Origin: Bifidobacterium scardovii JCM 12489 = DSM 13734
GTDB lineage: Bacteria > Actinomycetota > Actinomycetes > Actinomycetales > Bifidobacteriaceae
Reading direction: 5' to 3'
DNA: 64,000 nucleotides
Assembly: GCF_001042635.1 (NCBI RefSeq)
Contig: NZ_AP012331.1
Coordinates: forward strand, 2,232,001-2,296,000
The notes under the pieces were generated by a model that did not search any database, was not told where the DNA came from, and saw nothing but the letters and a program-made list of their open reading frames with translations. The translations under genes were made by a program, and so were the position numbers. This document shows positions 50,606 through 59,024 of this stretch, one piece after another (position 1 is the stretch's first letter; every line of letters starts with the position of its first letter).

Positions 50606-52150
50606 ATGAGTGACTACACCCCTACCCTCACCCCGATCAAGGACCACGACGAGGAGCTCGCCAAGGCCGAGGCCGGCGTCGCCGAACTCGCCTCGACGCG
50701 CAACGACCGCTGGTACCCGAAGTTCCACATCGCCTCGAACGGCGGCTGGATCAACGACCCGAACGGCCTGTGCTTCTACAAGGGCCGCTGGCACGTCTTT
50801 TACCAGCTGCATCCGTACGGCACCCAGTGGGGACCGATGCACTGGGGCCACGTCTCCTCGACCGACATGGTCGCCTGGCGCCGCGAGAAGGTCGCCTTCG
50901 CCCCGAGCCTCGAGCAGGAGAAGGACGGCGTGTTCTCCGGTTCCGCGGTGATCGGCGACGACGGCAAGCTCAAGTTCTACTACACCGGCCACCGCTGGGC
51001 CAACGGCGTCGACAACACCGGCGGCGACTGGCAGGTGCAGATGCTCGCCGAGCCGGACGACGACAACCTGACGCACGAGACCAAGCGCGGCATGATCATC
51101 GACTGCCCGACCGACAAGGTCGACCATCACTTCCGCGACCCGAAGGTGTGGAAGACCGGCGATACCTGGTACATGACCTTCGGCGTCTCCTCGGCGGCCA
51201 AGCGCGGCCAGATGTGGCTGTACACCTCCCCCGACATGGTCGAGTGGACGTTCAAGACCGTGCTGTTCGAGCACCCGGACCCGGACGTGTTCATGCTTGA
51301 ATGCCCCGACTTCTTCCCCATCCGCGACAAGGACGGCAACGAGAAGTGGGTCATCGGCTTCTCCGCGATGGGAGCCAAGAAGAACGGCTTCATGAACCGC
51401 AACGTCTCCAACGCCGGCTACATGATCGGCACCTGGGAGCCGGGCGGCCGGTTCCAGCCGGAAACCGAGTTCCGCCTGTGGGACTGCGGCCACAACTTCT
51501 ACGCGCCGCAGTCGTTCAACGCCGGCGGCGAGGACGGCCGCCAGATCATGTACGGCTGGATGAGCCCGTTCGTCGAGCCGATCCCGATGCAGGCCGACGG
51601 CTGGTGCGGCAACCTCACGCTGCCGCGCGAGATCACGCTCGGCGACGACGGCGATCTGGTCACCGCGCCGGTCAAGGAGGTCGAGGGCCTGCGCGAGGAC
51701 ACCTTCGACCACGGCGAGATCACGCTGGACATGGATGGCGACAAGGTCATCTGCGACGACGCCGAAGCCGTCGAGATCGAGATGACCATCGATCTGGCAG
51801 GCTCCACCGCCGAGCGCGCCGGGCTGAAGATCCACGCCACCGAGGACGGCGCGTACACGTACGTCGCCTACGACGACCAGATCGGCCGCGTGGTCATCGA
51901 CCGCCAGGCCATGGCCCAAGGCGACCGCGGCTACCGCACCGCGCCGCTGAGCCGCACCGACGAGCTGACGCTGCGCGTGTTCGTGGACCGCGGCTGCGTC
52001 GAGGTCTATGTCAACGGCGGCGAGCAGGCGATGAGCTCCTTCAGCTACGCCTCCGAAGGCCCGCGCGCGATCAAGCTGGTCGCCGAATCCGGCTCGCTCA
52101 AGGTCACCTCCCTCAAGGTGCACCACCTGAAGTCCATCGGACTGGAGTAG
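50606..52150 (+). CDS. GH32 beta-fructofuranosidase (sucrose-type)
   Basis: A 514-residue cytoplasmic enzyme with no signal peptide. The GH32 nucleophile is D51 in WINDPNG (residues 48-54), the transition-state aspartate is in HHFRDPK, and the acid/base glutamate is in MLECPDFF. A beta-sandwich domain fills the C-terminal third. It hydrolyses sucrose and short inulin-type oligosaccharides imported by the adjacent permease. GAAAGGA precedes ATG 50606. It ends 40 bp before the first 115-bp hyperpalindrome. Gene names in use for such enzymes are bfrA, cscA and fosB-type; none is forced here. Confidence 0.94.
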   Translation: MSDYTPTLTPIKDHDEELAKAEAGVAELASTRNDRWYPKFHIASNGGWINDPNGLCFYKGRWHVFYQLHPYGTQWGPMHWGHVSSTDMVAWRREKVAFAPSLEQEKDGVFSGSAVIGDDGKLKFYYTGHRWANGVDNTGGDWQVQMLAEPDDDNLTHETKRGMIIDCPTDKVDHHFRDPKVWKTGDTWYMTFGVSSAAKRGQMWLYTSPDMVEWTFKTVLFEHPDPDVFMLECPDFFPIRDKDGNEKWVIGFSAMGAKKNGFMNRNVSNAGYMIGTWEPGGRFQPETEFRLWDCGHNFYAPQSFNAGGEDGRQIMYGWMSPFVEPIPMQADGWCGNLTLPREITLGDDGDLVTAPVKEVEGLREDTFDHGEITLDMDGDKVICDDAEAVEIEMTIDLAGSTAERAGLKIHATEDGAYTYVAYDDQIGRVVIDRQAMAQGDRGYRTAPLSRTDELTLRVFVDRGCVEVYVNGGEQAMSSFSYASEGPRAIKLVAESGSLKVTSLKVHHLKSIGLE

Positions 52151-52189
52151 CAGCAACCATCCCTCCCCCGGACGCCTGTTTCGCGCATA

Positions 52190-52304
52190 TTGACATGCCG
52201 AAACAGGCGTTCTGCTTGTTGGCATGCTGAAATACCCGAAATCGGGCTCTATTTCGGGTATTCCGGCATGTCAATAAGCAGAGCGGGCATCTGGGCATGC
52301 GAAA
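52190..52304. repeat. 115-bp hyperpalindromic repeat, copy A
   Basis: Runs from TTGACATGCCGAAACAGGCG to GGGCATGCGAAA. The internal dyad around ACCCGAAAT/ATTTCGGGT is interrupted by a few changes compared with copy C. It abuts the stop codon of the gene at 52305-53273. Confidence 0.85.
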
Positions 52305-53273
52305 TCAGGCGCCACCGCGTTCGGGAACCCGATACCGACGCAACTTATACGCCAGCGCGCCAAGATCGTTGAGGTCGCTGTAGTAAAACCGAAGCACGTC
52401 CGCCCCTTGCCTCTCCAGACAACGTTGTCGGTCACGCTCGTCATCCACGACGTTGCGGATATCCCGCCCGGAAGTCATGCTCGGATCCACGTATTTGCGC
52501 ACACCGTCCAGTTCGCCGACCACAACCGTGCCATCGGCACGCCGCCACCAATAATCGACCCGGTGGCACCGATACGCATTGCTCAGACACGGGAACTCGA
52601 CCTGAATATCATGCACGGGAAATCCCAACTCGGCCAGCACTCCCCTGCCTTCGGACTCCCCTCCGTTCTCGCTGCGCCCATCGGCCACGGAAAATGCGTA
52701 TTCGGCCTTATGCCGTCCCGTCAGATAAGGAGCGGCAGCAAGATGCATATGCAGCTCATCCCTGGTGATTCGCCGCAGCCGCAGCGCCGAATCGATGGGC
52801 CCCAGTGCATAGCGCAGCGGCAGTTTTGCCGCGCAATCCACCAACGTCCTCCCCACCGAAGTGACCGGTACCGATCCGCAGCGGCTCGTCTCCGGATGGG
52901 GAATCACATAATGCGCCAGGCCGGCGCTGTTTCTGCCGTGCGATCTCGTCCGGGAGACGATGCAGATCGGCAATGACAGCCTGTAGGAGCACTCCAGTCC
53001 ATGCATCACCGCCGCCGTCGGGCCGCAGAAGACCCACTGCGGATGCCACAATGCCAACGAACGCACGATATGCCGGGTACGCTCATGCTGATCCAGCTGG
53101 TCCCAGTACGTCCTGACGGCATACAATCCCCGGTACACGCGCACGATCTCGTTCTTTTTCACGCGTCTGGCGACGGCCCTGATGTCGGTATCCGTACGCG
53201 GCCTGACGCAGCGTCGCTCCTGCTGTGCGACGTCGAACAGCAGACCGAGCGAATAATGACCAGACATATGCAA
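52305..53273 (-). CDS. AbiEi-like protein with nuclease-like C-terminal domain
   Basis: 322 residues. Residues 1-60 form a winged-helix/AbiEi-antitoxin-like N-terminus (TDIRAVARRVKKNEIVRVYRGLYAV). A middle region (WVFCGPTAAVMHGLE, ISVTRRT-like) follows the AbiEi pattern. The last 120 residues hold a Vsr/DUF559-like PD-(D/E)XK candidate: D in HRVDYWW, E and D in VVGELDG, and K in RKYVD, then DVLRFYYSDL. Such orphan proteins are frequent in bifidobacteria. No toxin partner is adjacent. It is flanked on both sides by 115-bp hyperpalindromic repeats and may be a mobile cassette. Confidence 0.6.
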   Translation of the reverse strand: MHMSGHYSLGLLFDVAQQERRCVRPRTDTDIRAVARRVKKNEIVRVYRGLYAVRTYWDQLDQHERTRHIVRSLALWHPQWVFCGPTAAVMHGLECSYRLSLPICIVSRTRSHGRNSAGLAHYVIPHPETSRCGSVPVTSVGRTLVDCAAKLPLRYALGPIDSALRLRRITRDELHMHLAAAPYLTGRHKAEYAFSVADGRSENGGESEGRGVLAELGFPVHDIQVEFPCLSNAYRCHRVDYWWRRADGTVVVGELDGVRKYVDPSMTSGRDIRNVVDDERDRQRCLERQGADVLRFYYSDLNDLGALAYKLRRYRVPERGGA

Positions 53274-53337
53274 AGTCTACTCACCTCACACCGGCGACAC
53301 CCGCCACAGCATGTTCCGCTTCCCCGCCCTTTCGGTT

Positions 53338-53453
53338 TTGACATGCTGAAACAGGCGTTCTGCTTTTTGACATGCCGAAACACCCGAAATCGGGCTCTAT
53401 TTCGGGTATTTCAGCATGCCAATAAGCAGAACGGGTGTTTGAGCATGCGAAAA
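53338..53453. repeat. 115-bp hyperpalindromic repeat, copy B
   Basis: Same orientation as copy A, on the other side of the AbiEi-like gene; shares the CCCGAAATCGGGCTCTATTT centre. Sequence differs at several positions from A and C, some of them compensating changes in the arms (GCTGAAA/TTTCAGC near the centre). Confidence 0.85.
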
Positions 53454-53532
53454 ACCGGGGGCCGGCAACTTCAAGTACCGCCGGCCCGCTCAGCAATGCG
53501 CAATCGATATGCCGCAGAGGCACCCATACGCG

Positions 53533-54036
53533 TCAGAACAGGTCCTGATAGTAGGTTTTCAGCACCACCATACTGCGCGTGGACACGGGAACCACCCGGT
53601 GGATGTCGCCGAGCAGGTCCTCCAGCGCCTCGGGCGAGGACACGCGCACCAGCAGCAGATAGCTCGGGTCGCCGGCCACCGAATAGCAGGACATCACGCC
53701 CTCCAGCTCGCGCAGCCTGTCGGGAATCTCGCTCTCCTCGGAATAGTCCAGAGGCAGCACGGACACGAACGCCGATATCGGCAGCCCGGCCTTGTGATAG
53801 TCGATCTGGACACGGTCGCCGATGAGCACTCCCCTGCGTTCGAGCTTGCGGATACGCGACTGCACCGACGACGGCGACAACGACGTCGCCTTGGCGAGAT
53901 CGTTCAGCGTGGCACGGCCATCGCGCCTCAGTTCGGCGACGATGACGGAATCCGCCTCGTCGAATCCGGCATCGAGCATGGCCCTGCGCCCGTCGTTCGC
54001 CGTCAGGCCGCTCCCCGCCGTTGCCTCATCACCCAT
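53533..54036 (-). CDS. Lrp/AsnC-family regulator
   Basis: 167 residues from ATG 54036 (AAGGAG 6 bp upstream). The helix-turn-helix is FDEADSVIVAELRRDGRATLNDLAKATSLSPSSVQSRIRKLERRGVL. The RAM amino-acid-sensing domain follows (ISAFVSVLPLDY, ELEGVMSCYSVAGDPSYLLLVRVSSPEALEDLL). It is last in the co-directional run 61531-53533 of amino-acid-like enzymes and transporters, and probably senses the amino acid handled by that set. Confidence 0.9.
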   Translation of the reverse strand: MGDEATAGSGLTANDGRRAMLDAGFDEADSVIVAELRRDGRATLNDLAKATSLSPSSVQSRIRKLERRGVLIGDRVQIDYHKAGLPISAFVSVLPLDYSEESEIPDRLRELEGVMSCYSVAGDPSYLLLVRVSSPEALEDLLGDIHRVVPVSTRSMVVLKTYYQDLF

Positions 54037-54131
54037 AGGTCTCTCCTTAGCCGTTCCTTCCATCGTATCCTCAGTCGCCCGATGCCTGCGGCAGGCGCGC
54101 GCGGCGATGCGCCCCTGACGCCGCAAAGACC

Positions 54132-55718
54132 TCAGATCAGCCCTTCCTTGTTCAGGAATTCGATGGCCACGTCGCGCGGGGTGCGTCCCCCGACGTCGAC
54201 CTGATAGTTCATCGCGCGCATCTGATCGGTGGTGATGGCCCCGTCCAGCTTGGACAGCACGTCCGCAAGTTCGGGATGTTCGGACAAGATGGCCTTGCGC
54301 GCGATGGACACCGCTTGATAGGGCGGGAAGAAGCCGATGTCGTCCTTGAGCGGCACCAGGTCCATCTTCTCCAGCATGGCGTCCGTCTCGTACGCGTCGA
54401 CCACGTCGACCTTGCCGGATCCGAGCGCCTGATAGCGGATGTTGCCCTCCAGCCCCTCGACCGACGCGAAGGACACGCCCAGATTCTTCTCCATCTTCGG
54501 CAGCAGGTCCTCGCGCTGCGTGAAGGCGGTCGTGCACCCGAGACGCAGCTCGCCGGCGTGGGCCACCAGCTGCGACAGGCTGGTGATGCCCAATTCGCGC
54601 GAGGTCCGCTTGGTGACGGCCAGCACATAGGTGTTGCTGAATCCGATCGGCTTGGAGACCTTGGCGTCATAGGACTGCGCCATGCCGTCGTGCACCTGGC
54701 GATAGACCTCATCGGTATCGGTGGACATGCCCAGTTTGAGGATGTTCGGCGCGATGACGCCGGTGTAGTCGGTGAACATGTCGATTTTGCCCGACTCCAG
54801 CGCCGACATGGTCACCAGCGTGCCATCGAGGTTGAATTTTTCGTCGACCGTCAGATCGGTGTGGCGCTGGATCATCTGGCTGTAGATATTGCCGAGGATC
54901 AGCGCTTCGGTGAAGTTCTCCCCGCCGACCACCACCGTGCCGCTGGCGTCGCGGTGCACCACCGACGCCAGGCTCGACGCCGCCGGGGCGACCAGCACGA
55001 GCACCGCCGCCAGGCCGGCCGCCGTATACCGGACCAGTCGTTCGCGCCGGCCCATCCGGCGTATCTTCTCGACCGGCTTGGTGCCTTCGGGCGTCAGCGC
55101 CCGTTCCACCACGCCCAGCACGAAATCGAGCGCCAATGCCAGCAGGCATGCGGGGATGGCGCCCAGCAGCACTAGGTTCACGTCGTTGGCGTTGAGCCCG
55201 AGGTTGATCATCCATCCCAGACCTCCGGCTCCGGCGAACGCGCCGATGGTCACGGTGCCGACCGCGGTCACCGCGGAGATGCGCACGCCGCCCATGATGT
55301 AGGGGACCGCCAGCGGCAGCCGGATATGGGCCAATATCTGTCCGTCGGACATGCCGATGCCCCGGGCGGCCTTCAGCACCGTCGGATCGATGCCGTTCAT
55401 GCCGACGTAGGTGTTCTTGATGATCGGCAGTAGCGCGTAGACGATCACCATGATCACCGCGGCCGGCTGGCCGATGCCGACGATCGGCACCAGCACGGCC
55501 AGCAGGCCAAGGCTCGGAATGGCCTGGGTGATGTTCGCCAGCCCCAGCACCACCGCGGCGCAGCGCCGGCTGCCGGTGATCGCGATGCCGAGCGGCACGC
55601 CGACGATCAGGGACAGCAGCACCGCGCTCGACGTCATCTGCATATGCTCGACGAACAGCTGCCACAGTTCCTGATGACGCTGCATGAGCACATCCAGCAA
55701 TCCCGTCATCGCATTCAT
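54132..55718 (-). CDS. OpuC/EgtU-type ABC permease fused to binding domain
   Basis: 528 residues from ATG 55718. The permease half (about 1-245) has six segments and the EAA-type loop VLKAARGIGMSDGQILAHIRLPLAVPYIMGG. The binding half starts near VVVGGENFTEALILGNIYSQM, the typical betaine/choline-type lobe, and ends in RTPRDVAIEFLNKEGLI. This fusion is found in osmoprotectant importers (OpuCB/CC) and in the ergothioneine importer EgtUBC; the ligand cannot be fixed by eye. The ATG overlaps the ATPase stop (ATGA), and AAGGAGG precedes it. Confidence 0.87.
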   Translation of the reverse strand: MNAMTGLLDVLMQRHQELWQLFVEHMQMTSSAVLLSLIVGVPLGIAITGSRRCAAVVLGLANITQAIPSLGLLAVLVPIVGIGQPAAVIMVIVYALLPIIKNTYVGMNGIDPTVLKAARGIGMSDGQILAHIRLPLAVPYIMGGVRISAVTAVGTVTIGAFAGAGGLGWMINLGLNANDVNLVLLGAIPACLLALALDFVLGVVERALTPEGTKPVEKIRRMGRRERLVRYTAAGLAAVLVLVAPAASSLASVVHRDASGTVVVGGENFTEALILGNIYSQMIQRHTDLTVDEKFNLDGTLVTMSALESGKIDMFTDYTGVIAPNILKLGMSTDTDEVYRQVHDGMAQSYDAKVSKPIGFSNTYVLAVTKRTSRELGITSLSQLVAHAGELRLGCTTAFTQREDLLPKMEKNLGVSFASVEGLEGNIRYQALGSGKVDVVDAYETDAMLEKMDLVPLKDDIGFFPPYQAVSIARKAILSEHPELADVLSKLDGAITTDQMRAMNYQVDVGGRTPRDVAIEFLNKEGLI

Positions 55719-56533
55719 CGCGTCGCCTCCTTGCGCCCGCCGTCCGCGCCGGCCCCTCGGCCGGCGATGGACGCGATGGCCCGACTGACGCTTTCCGCCC
55801 GCCCCACGAACGAGGCGACGAAATCGCTGGCCGGATTGGCCAGGATCTCCGCAGGGGTGTCGAACTGGAGAACCGCGCCATGCTGGATCACGCAGATGCG
55901 ATCCGCGCATTTGACGGCCTCGTCCATGTCGTGGGTCACGAACACGATCGTCTTGCCGTACCGGTGGTGTAGATCCACCAACTGGTCCTGCAGGTCGGCG
56001 CGCGTGATCGGGTCCAGCGCGGAGAACGGCTCGTCCATCAGGATGATGTCGGGATCGGTCGCAAAGGCCCGTGCCACGCCGACCCGCTGCTGCTGGCCGC
56101 CGGACAGCTGCGACGGATAGCTGTCGAGCAGCGACCGCTCCAGCTCGACCATGTCGAACATCGCGGCGACACGCTCCCGGACTTCGGATTTCGGCCTGCC
56201 GGCCAGCTCCATCATGATGCCGATGTTCCATTCGACCGTCATGTGCGGGAACAGGCCGCCGCCCTGGATGACATAGCCGATGCTCCGGCGCAGCTCGGTT
56301 CCGGGAATGCGGCTGATGGGGCGCCCGTCGATGTAGATCTCGCCGTCGTCCACGGTCAGCATCTTGTTCAGCAGCTGGAGCAGCGTGGTCTTGCCGCCGC
56401 CCGAGGGGCCGACGAGCACCACGAACTCGCCCCGCTCAATCGACATGTCGATACCGTGGAGCACCTGCTTGCCGCCGTAGCCTTTGCTGACATTCATCAG
56501 CCGAATCATCGGGGGCGCGGAGATCTGCGTCAT
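55715..56533 (-). CDS. OpuCA/EgtUA-type ABC ATPase
   Basis: 272 residues. Walker A GPSGGGKTT (42-50), Q-loop IQGGGLFPHMTV, signature LSGGQQQR, Walker B IILMDEPFSALD, switch VTHDMDEAV. Unlike classical OpuCA it has no CBS pair at the C-terminus, only a short Gly/Arg tail, so ionic-strength sensing is not expected. It pairs with the fused permease-binding protein and lies 20 bp after the hydroxyacid dehydrogenase gene, suggesting one mRNA. Confidence 0.92.
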   Translation of the reverse strand: MTQISAPPMIRLMNVSKGYGGKQVLHGIDMSIERGEFVVLVGPSGGGKTTLLQLLNKMLTVDDGEIYIDGRPISRIPGTELRRSIGYVIQGGGLFPHMTVEWNIGIMMELAGRPKSEVRERVAAMFDMVELERSLLDSYPSQLSGGQQQRVGVARAFATDPDIILMDEPFSALDPITRADLQDQLVDLHHRYGKTIVFVTHDMDEAVKCADRICVIQHGAVLQFDTPAEILANPASDFVASFVGRAESVSRAIASIAGRGAGADGGRKEATR

Positions 56534-56553
56534 GATGTTGCCGGTTCCGGGAT

Positions 56554-57567
56554 TCAGCGGGCGTTACCGCTTACGTCGACGTCGTTGACCATGCGGAACA
56601 CCGCATCGCCCTCGCCCCTGAGGATGTGCACGAGGTTCTCGCAGGCGATGCGCTGGCATTCGTACAGGGCCTTGTCCGAGTAGAACGCGCTGTGCGGCGT
56701 CAGGATCACGTTCTCGCGCCCGACGAGCGGCGAGGTGCGCGTGCCCTCGTCCGATTCGTCCTCAAGCACGTCGAGGCCGGCGCCGAACACCTGGCCGGAA
56801 TCCAAGGCGTCCGCCAAGGCTGCCTCGTCGATGAGCTGGCCGCGAGACACGTTGACGATCACCGGATGCCGCTTCATCGCCGCGAACGCCTCACGGTCGA
56901 GGATGTGCTCGTTCTCCGGCGTGAGCAGCATGTTGAGCGTGATGATGTCGCTGCGCTCGAACAGCTCCTCCTTGCTCACCAGTTCGACGCCGACGGCTTC
57001 GGCCGCCTCCTTCGGGCAGTAGGGATCATAGGCGATCACGGTGAGGTTGACCCCCTGCGCGCGGCGGGCCACGGCCTTGCCGATCTTGCCCAGGCCCATG
57101 ATGCCGATGGTGGAGTCGTCCAGCCTGATCATGCCGTGCGTCGAATTCCAGTCATAACGGTGCTTGTCCTCGATCTCACGGTCGTAGTGCTTGAGGCTGC
57201 GCGCCACGGCGAGCGCCAGCGCCATGGTGTGCGTGGCGACCTCCTGCGTGCAGTATTCGCCGATGACGCTCACCGCGGTGCCGTTGCGCTGGGCCGCCGC
57301 GGCGTCCACGTAGTTGTATCCGGTGGCCTCGATGGAGATGCCCTTGAGCCCCGGCGCGCTTTCGATCACGTCGGCGGGGAATTCCAGATATGAGGTGAGC
57401 ACGCCATCGGCGTCCCGGATCGCGGCCTTCAGCGCCTCGTTGTCGCCGTGGTGCTCGTATACGGTCACCTCCGTGTCGTCGCCGAGTCCCTTGCGGAAGA
57501 ACTCGCGCTCCAGGTCGAGGTCGCGGTTCAGCGGTTCCTTGTAGTCGCAGATTGCGATTTTCGTCAT
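56554..57567 (-). CDS. D-isomer-specific 2-hydroxyacid dehydrogenase
   Basis: A 337-residue NAD-dependent enzyme of the D-2-hydroxyacid (PGDH/DDH) family. The Rossmann motif is GLGKIG (158-163), catalytic Arg R242 in NVSRGQL, a Glu in the EDESDEG segment near 269-274, and His H292 in TPHSAFYS. It reduces 2-keto acids to D-2-hydroxy acids. It is encoded together with a HisC-type aminotransferase and an M20 amidohydrolase, suggesting reduction of a keto acid made from an amino acid. The exact substrate (aromatic, branched or phosphoglycerate) is not shown. Confidence 0.9.
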   Translation of the reverse strand: MTKIAICDYKEPLNRDLDLEREFFRKGLGDDTEVTVYEHHGDNEALKAAIRDADGVLTSYLEFPADVIESAPGLKGISIEATGYNYVDAAAAQRNGTAVSVIGEYCTQEVATHTMALALAVARSLKHYDREIEDKHRYDWNSTHGMIRLDDSTIGIMGLGKIGKAVARRAQGVNLTVIAYDPYCPKEAAEAVGVELVSKEELFERSDIITLNMLLTPENEHILDREAFAAMKRHPVIVNVSRGQLIDEAALADALDSGQVFGAGLDVLEDESDEGTRTSPLVGRENVILTPHSAFYSDKALYECQRIACENLVHILRGEGDAVFRMVNDVDVSGNAR

Positions 57568-57667
57568 ACGATCAATCCATCCTTTTGTTGCTGTGTAGGT
57601 TGCGCGGCGCCGTCACCGGCGTCATCCGACGGGGTCCCGGTCGCCGTTCCATGCCGGGCAGGACCGG

Positions 57668-58915
57668 CTATTCCTCGCGGGACGATGTCGGCCCGTCAGG
57701 TCCGCCGGCTTCGACCAGTCCCGTGTCGATATGCGGGTCGGCGTGCTGTTCGGCCCGGTACCGGTCGTGCTCCCGGCGTATCGACGCGAACAGGCCGTCC
57801 TCGTAGGCCAGCCGCGCGATCACCGTGGCGAATGCGCTCGCGCCGTCGAGCAGCGTGCGATTGGCCCGCTCCCCGTGCATGAACGACTCGAACGCCGCGG
57901 TGTGCAGGCTCGTATCCGGGTCGGACGCCCGAATCTCCATATGGATCGTGGGGATCAGCATGTCGACGTTGCCGGCGTCGGTCGAGGCTCCCGGCGTCTC
58001 GTAGCGCCCGTGGGGCTGCCCCAAGTCGTCGAAGGTTTCCTCGATGGCCTTCAGCTCGATCGGGTTGCGGTACAGTTCGGCGAAGGTCGGGTACTGCTGC
58101 GTGATCTCGTACGTCACCCCGGTGGCGAGGGCCACGCCGCGCACCAGCTGGCGCACCCAGCGGCGCAGTTCGGCCAGTTCCGTCAGGTTCAGGGCGCGCG
58201 TGTAGTAGTTGAGCACCGCCTTGTCGGGCACGACGTTGGGCAGGCCGCCGCCCTCCTCGACGATGCCGTGGATCTGCATGAACGGCTTGAACCTGCTGCG
58301 CATCAAGGCCACGCCGTGCATGATCAGCTCGGCCGCGTTCATGGCGTTGACGCCCTTCCACGGCGAAGCCGAGGCGTGGGCCGTCCTGCCATGCAGGGTG
58401 ATCGTCATGTCGTTGCAGGCCAGGTTCCACATGATCGGAGCATTGAGATGGTCCATGTGGCACATCGCCGCGAAATCGTACCGGTCGAAGGCGCCGTCGG
58501 CGACCAGCTGGCACTTCGCGCCCTCGGTCTCCTCGGCCGGCGTGCCGACGAGTTCGATCTGCCACGGGAAATCGGGGAAGGCCCGGTCGAGGGCCATGGC
58601 CGCCAGCACGCTGATGCCGCAGCTGAGCGAATGCCCGCACCCGTGCCCAATGTCGGGCAGCGCGTCGTATTCGCACATCAGGGCCGCGCGGGGCCGACCG
58701 TCATCCGTTCGGTAAGCCCGGAACGCATACGGGTAATCCATGTAGTTCCGTTCGACGGTGTAGCCGTGCCGTTCGAGGAATTCGGTCACGAACCGGCTGG
58801 ATTCCCGTTCCCGGCCACCGACCTCGGGATGCGCGGTCAGGTACTGCGTGACCGTGAACGCGTCGTCGCGCAACGCCGCGACGGCATCCAGCAACTGCGG
58901 GTATATGGAGCCCAT
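57668..58915 (-). CDS. M20 family amidohydrolase/peptidase
   Basis: 415 residues from ATG 58915. This is the ACY1-like/AbgB-like branch: HPEVGGRERESSRFVTEFLERHGYTVER, MCEYDALPDIGHGCGHSLSCG (metal-ligand region), VGTPAEETEGAKCQL, NDMTITLHGRTAHASASPWKGVNAMNAAELIM. It cleaves an amide bond of N-acyl or N-aroyl amino acids or small dipeptides; two metals are expected. It lies between an MFS carrier and a hydroxyacid dehydrogenase in one run. The C-terminal 30 residues are a non-conserved acidic tail. Confidence 0.87.
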   Translation of the reverse strand: MGSIYPQLLDAVAALRDDAFTVTQYLTAHPEVGGRERESSRFVTEFLERHGYTVERNYMDYPYAFRAYRTDDGRPRAALMCEYDALPDIGHGCGHSLSCGISVLAAMALDRAFPDFPWQIELVGTPAEETEGAKCQLVADGAFDRYDFAAMCHMDHLNAPIMWNLACNDMTITLHGRTAHASASPWKGVNAMNAAELIMHGVALMRSRFKPFMQIHGIVEEGGGLPNVVPDKAVLNYYTRALNLTELAELRRWVRQLVRGVALATGVTYEITQQYPTFAELYRNPIELKAIEETFDDLGQPHGRYETPGASTDAGNVDMLIPTIHMEIRASDPDTSLHTAAFESFMHGERANRTLLDGASAFATVIARLAYEDGLFASIRREHDRYRAEQHADPHIDTGLVEAGGPDGPTSSREE

Positions 58916-59024
58916 GATATCGACGTCCTTTGCTGTTGGCTCAAGTGATATTGCGATCAGTCCGTCGGGCCTCGGCGCGCTGCCGTGACCCGACGAACCG
59001 AACCGTGGCGTTCCGCCGGACCGG

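Noticed and set aside
52190-53453. CRISPR array from repeated palindromes
   Set aside because: Only two copies 1.1 kb apart with a gene between; no short spacers and no cas genes.
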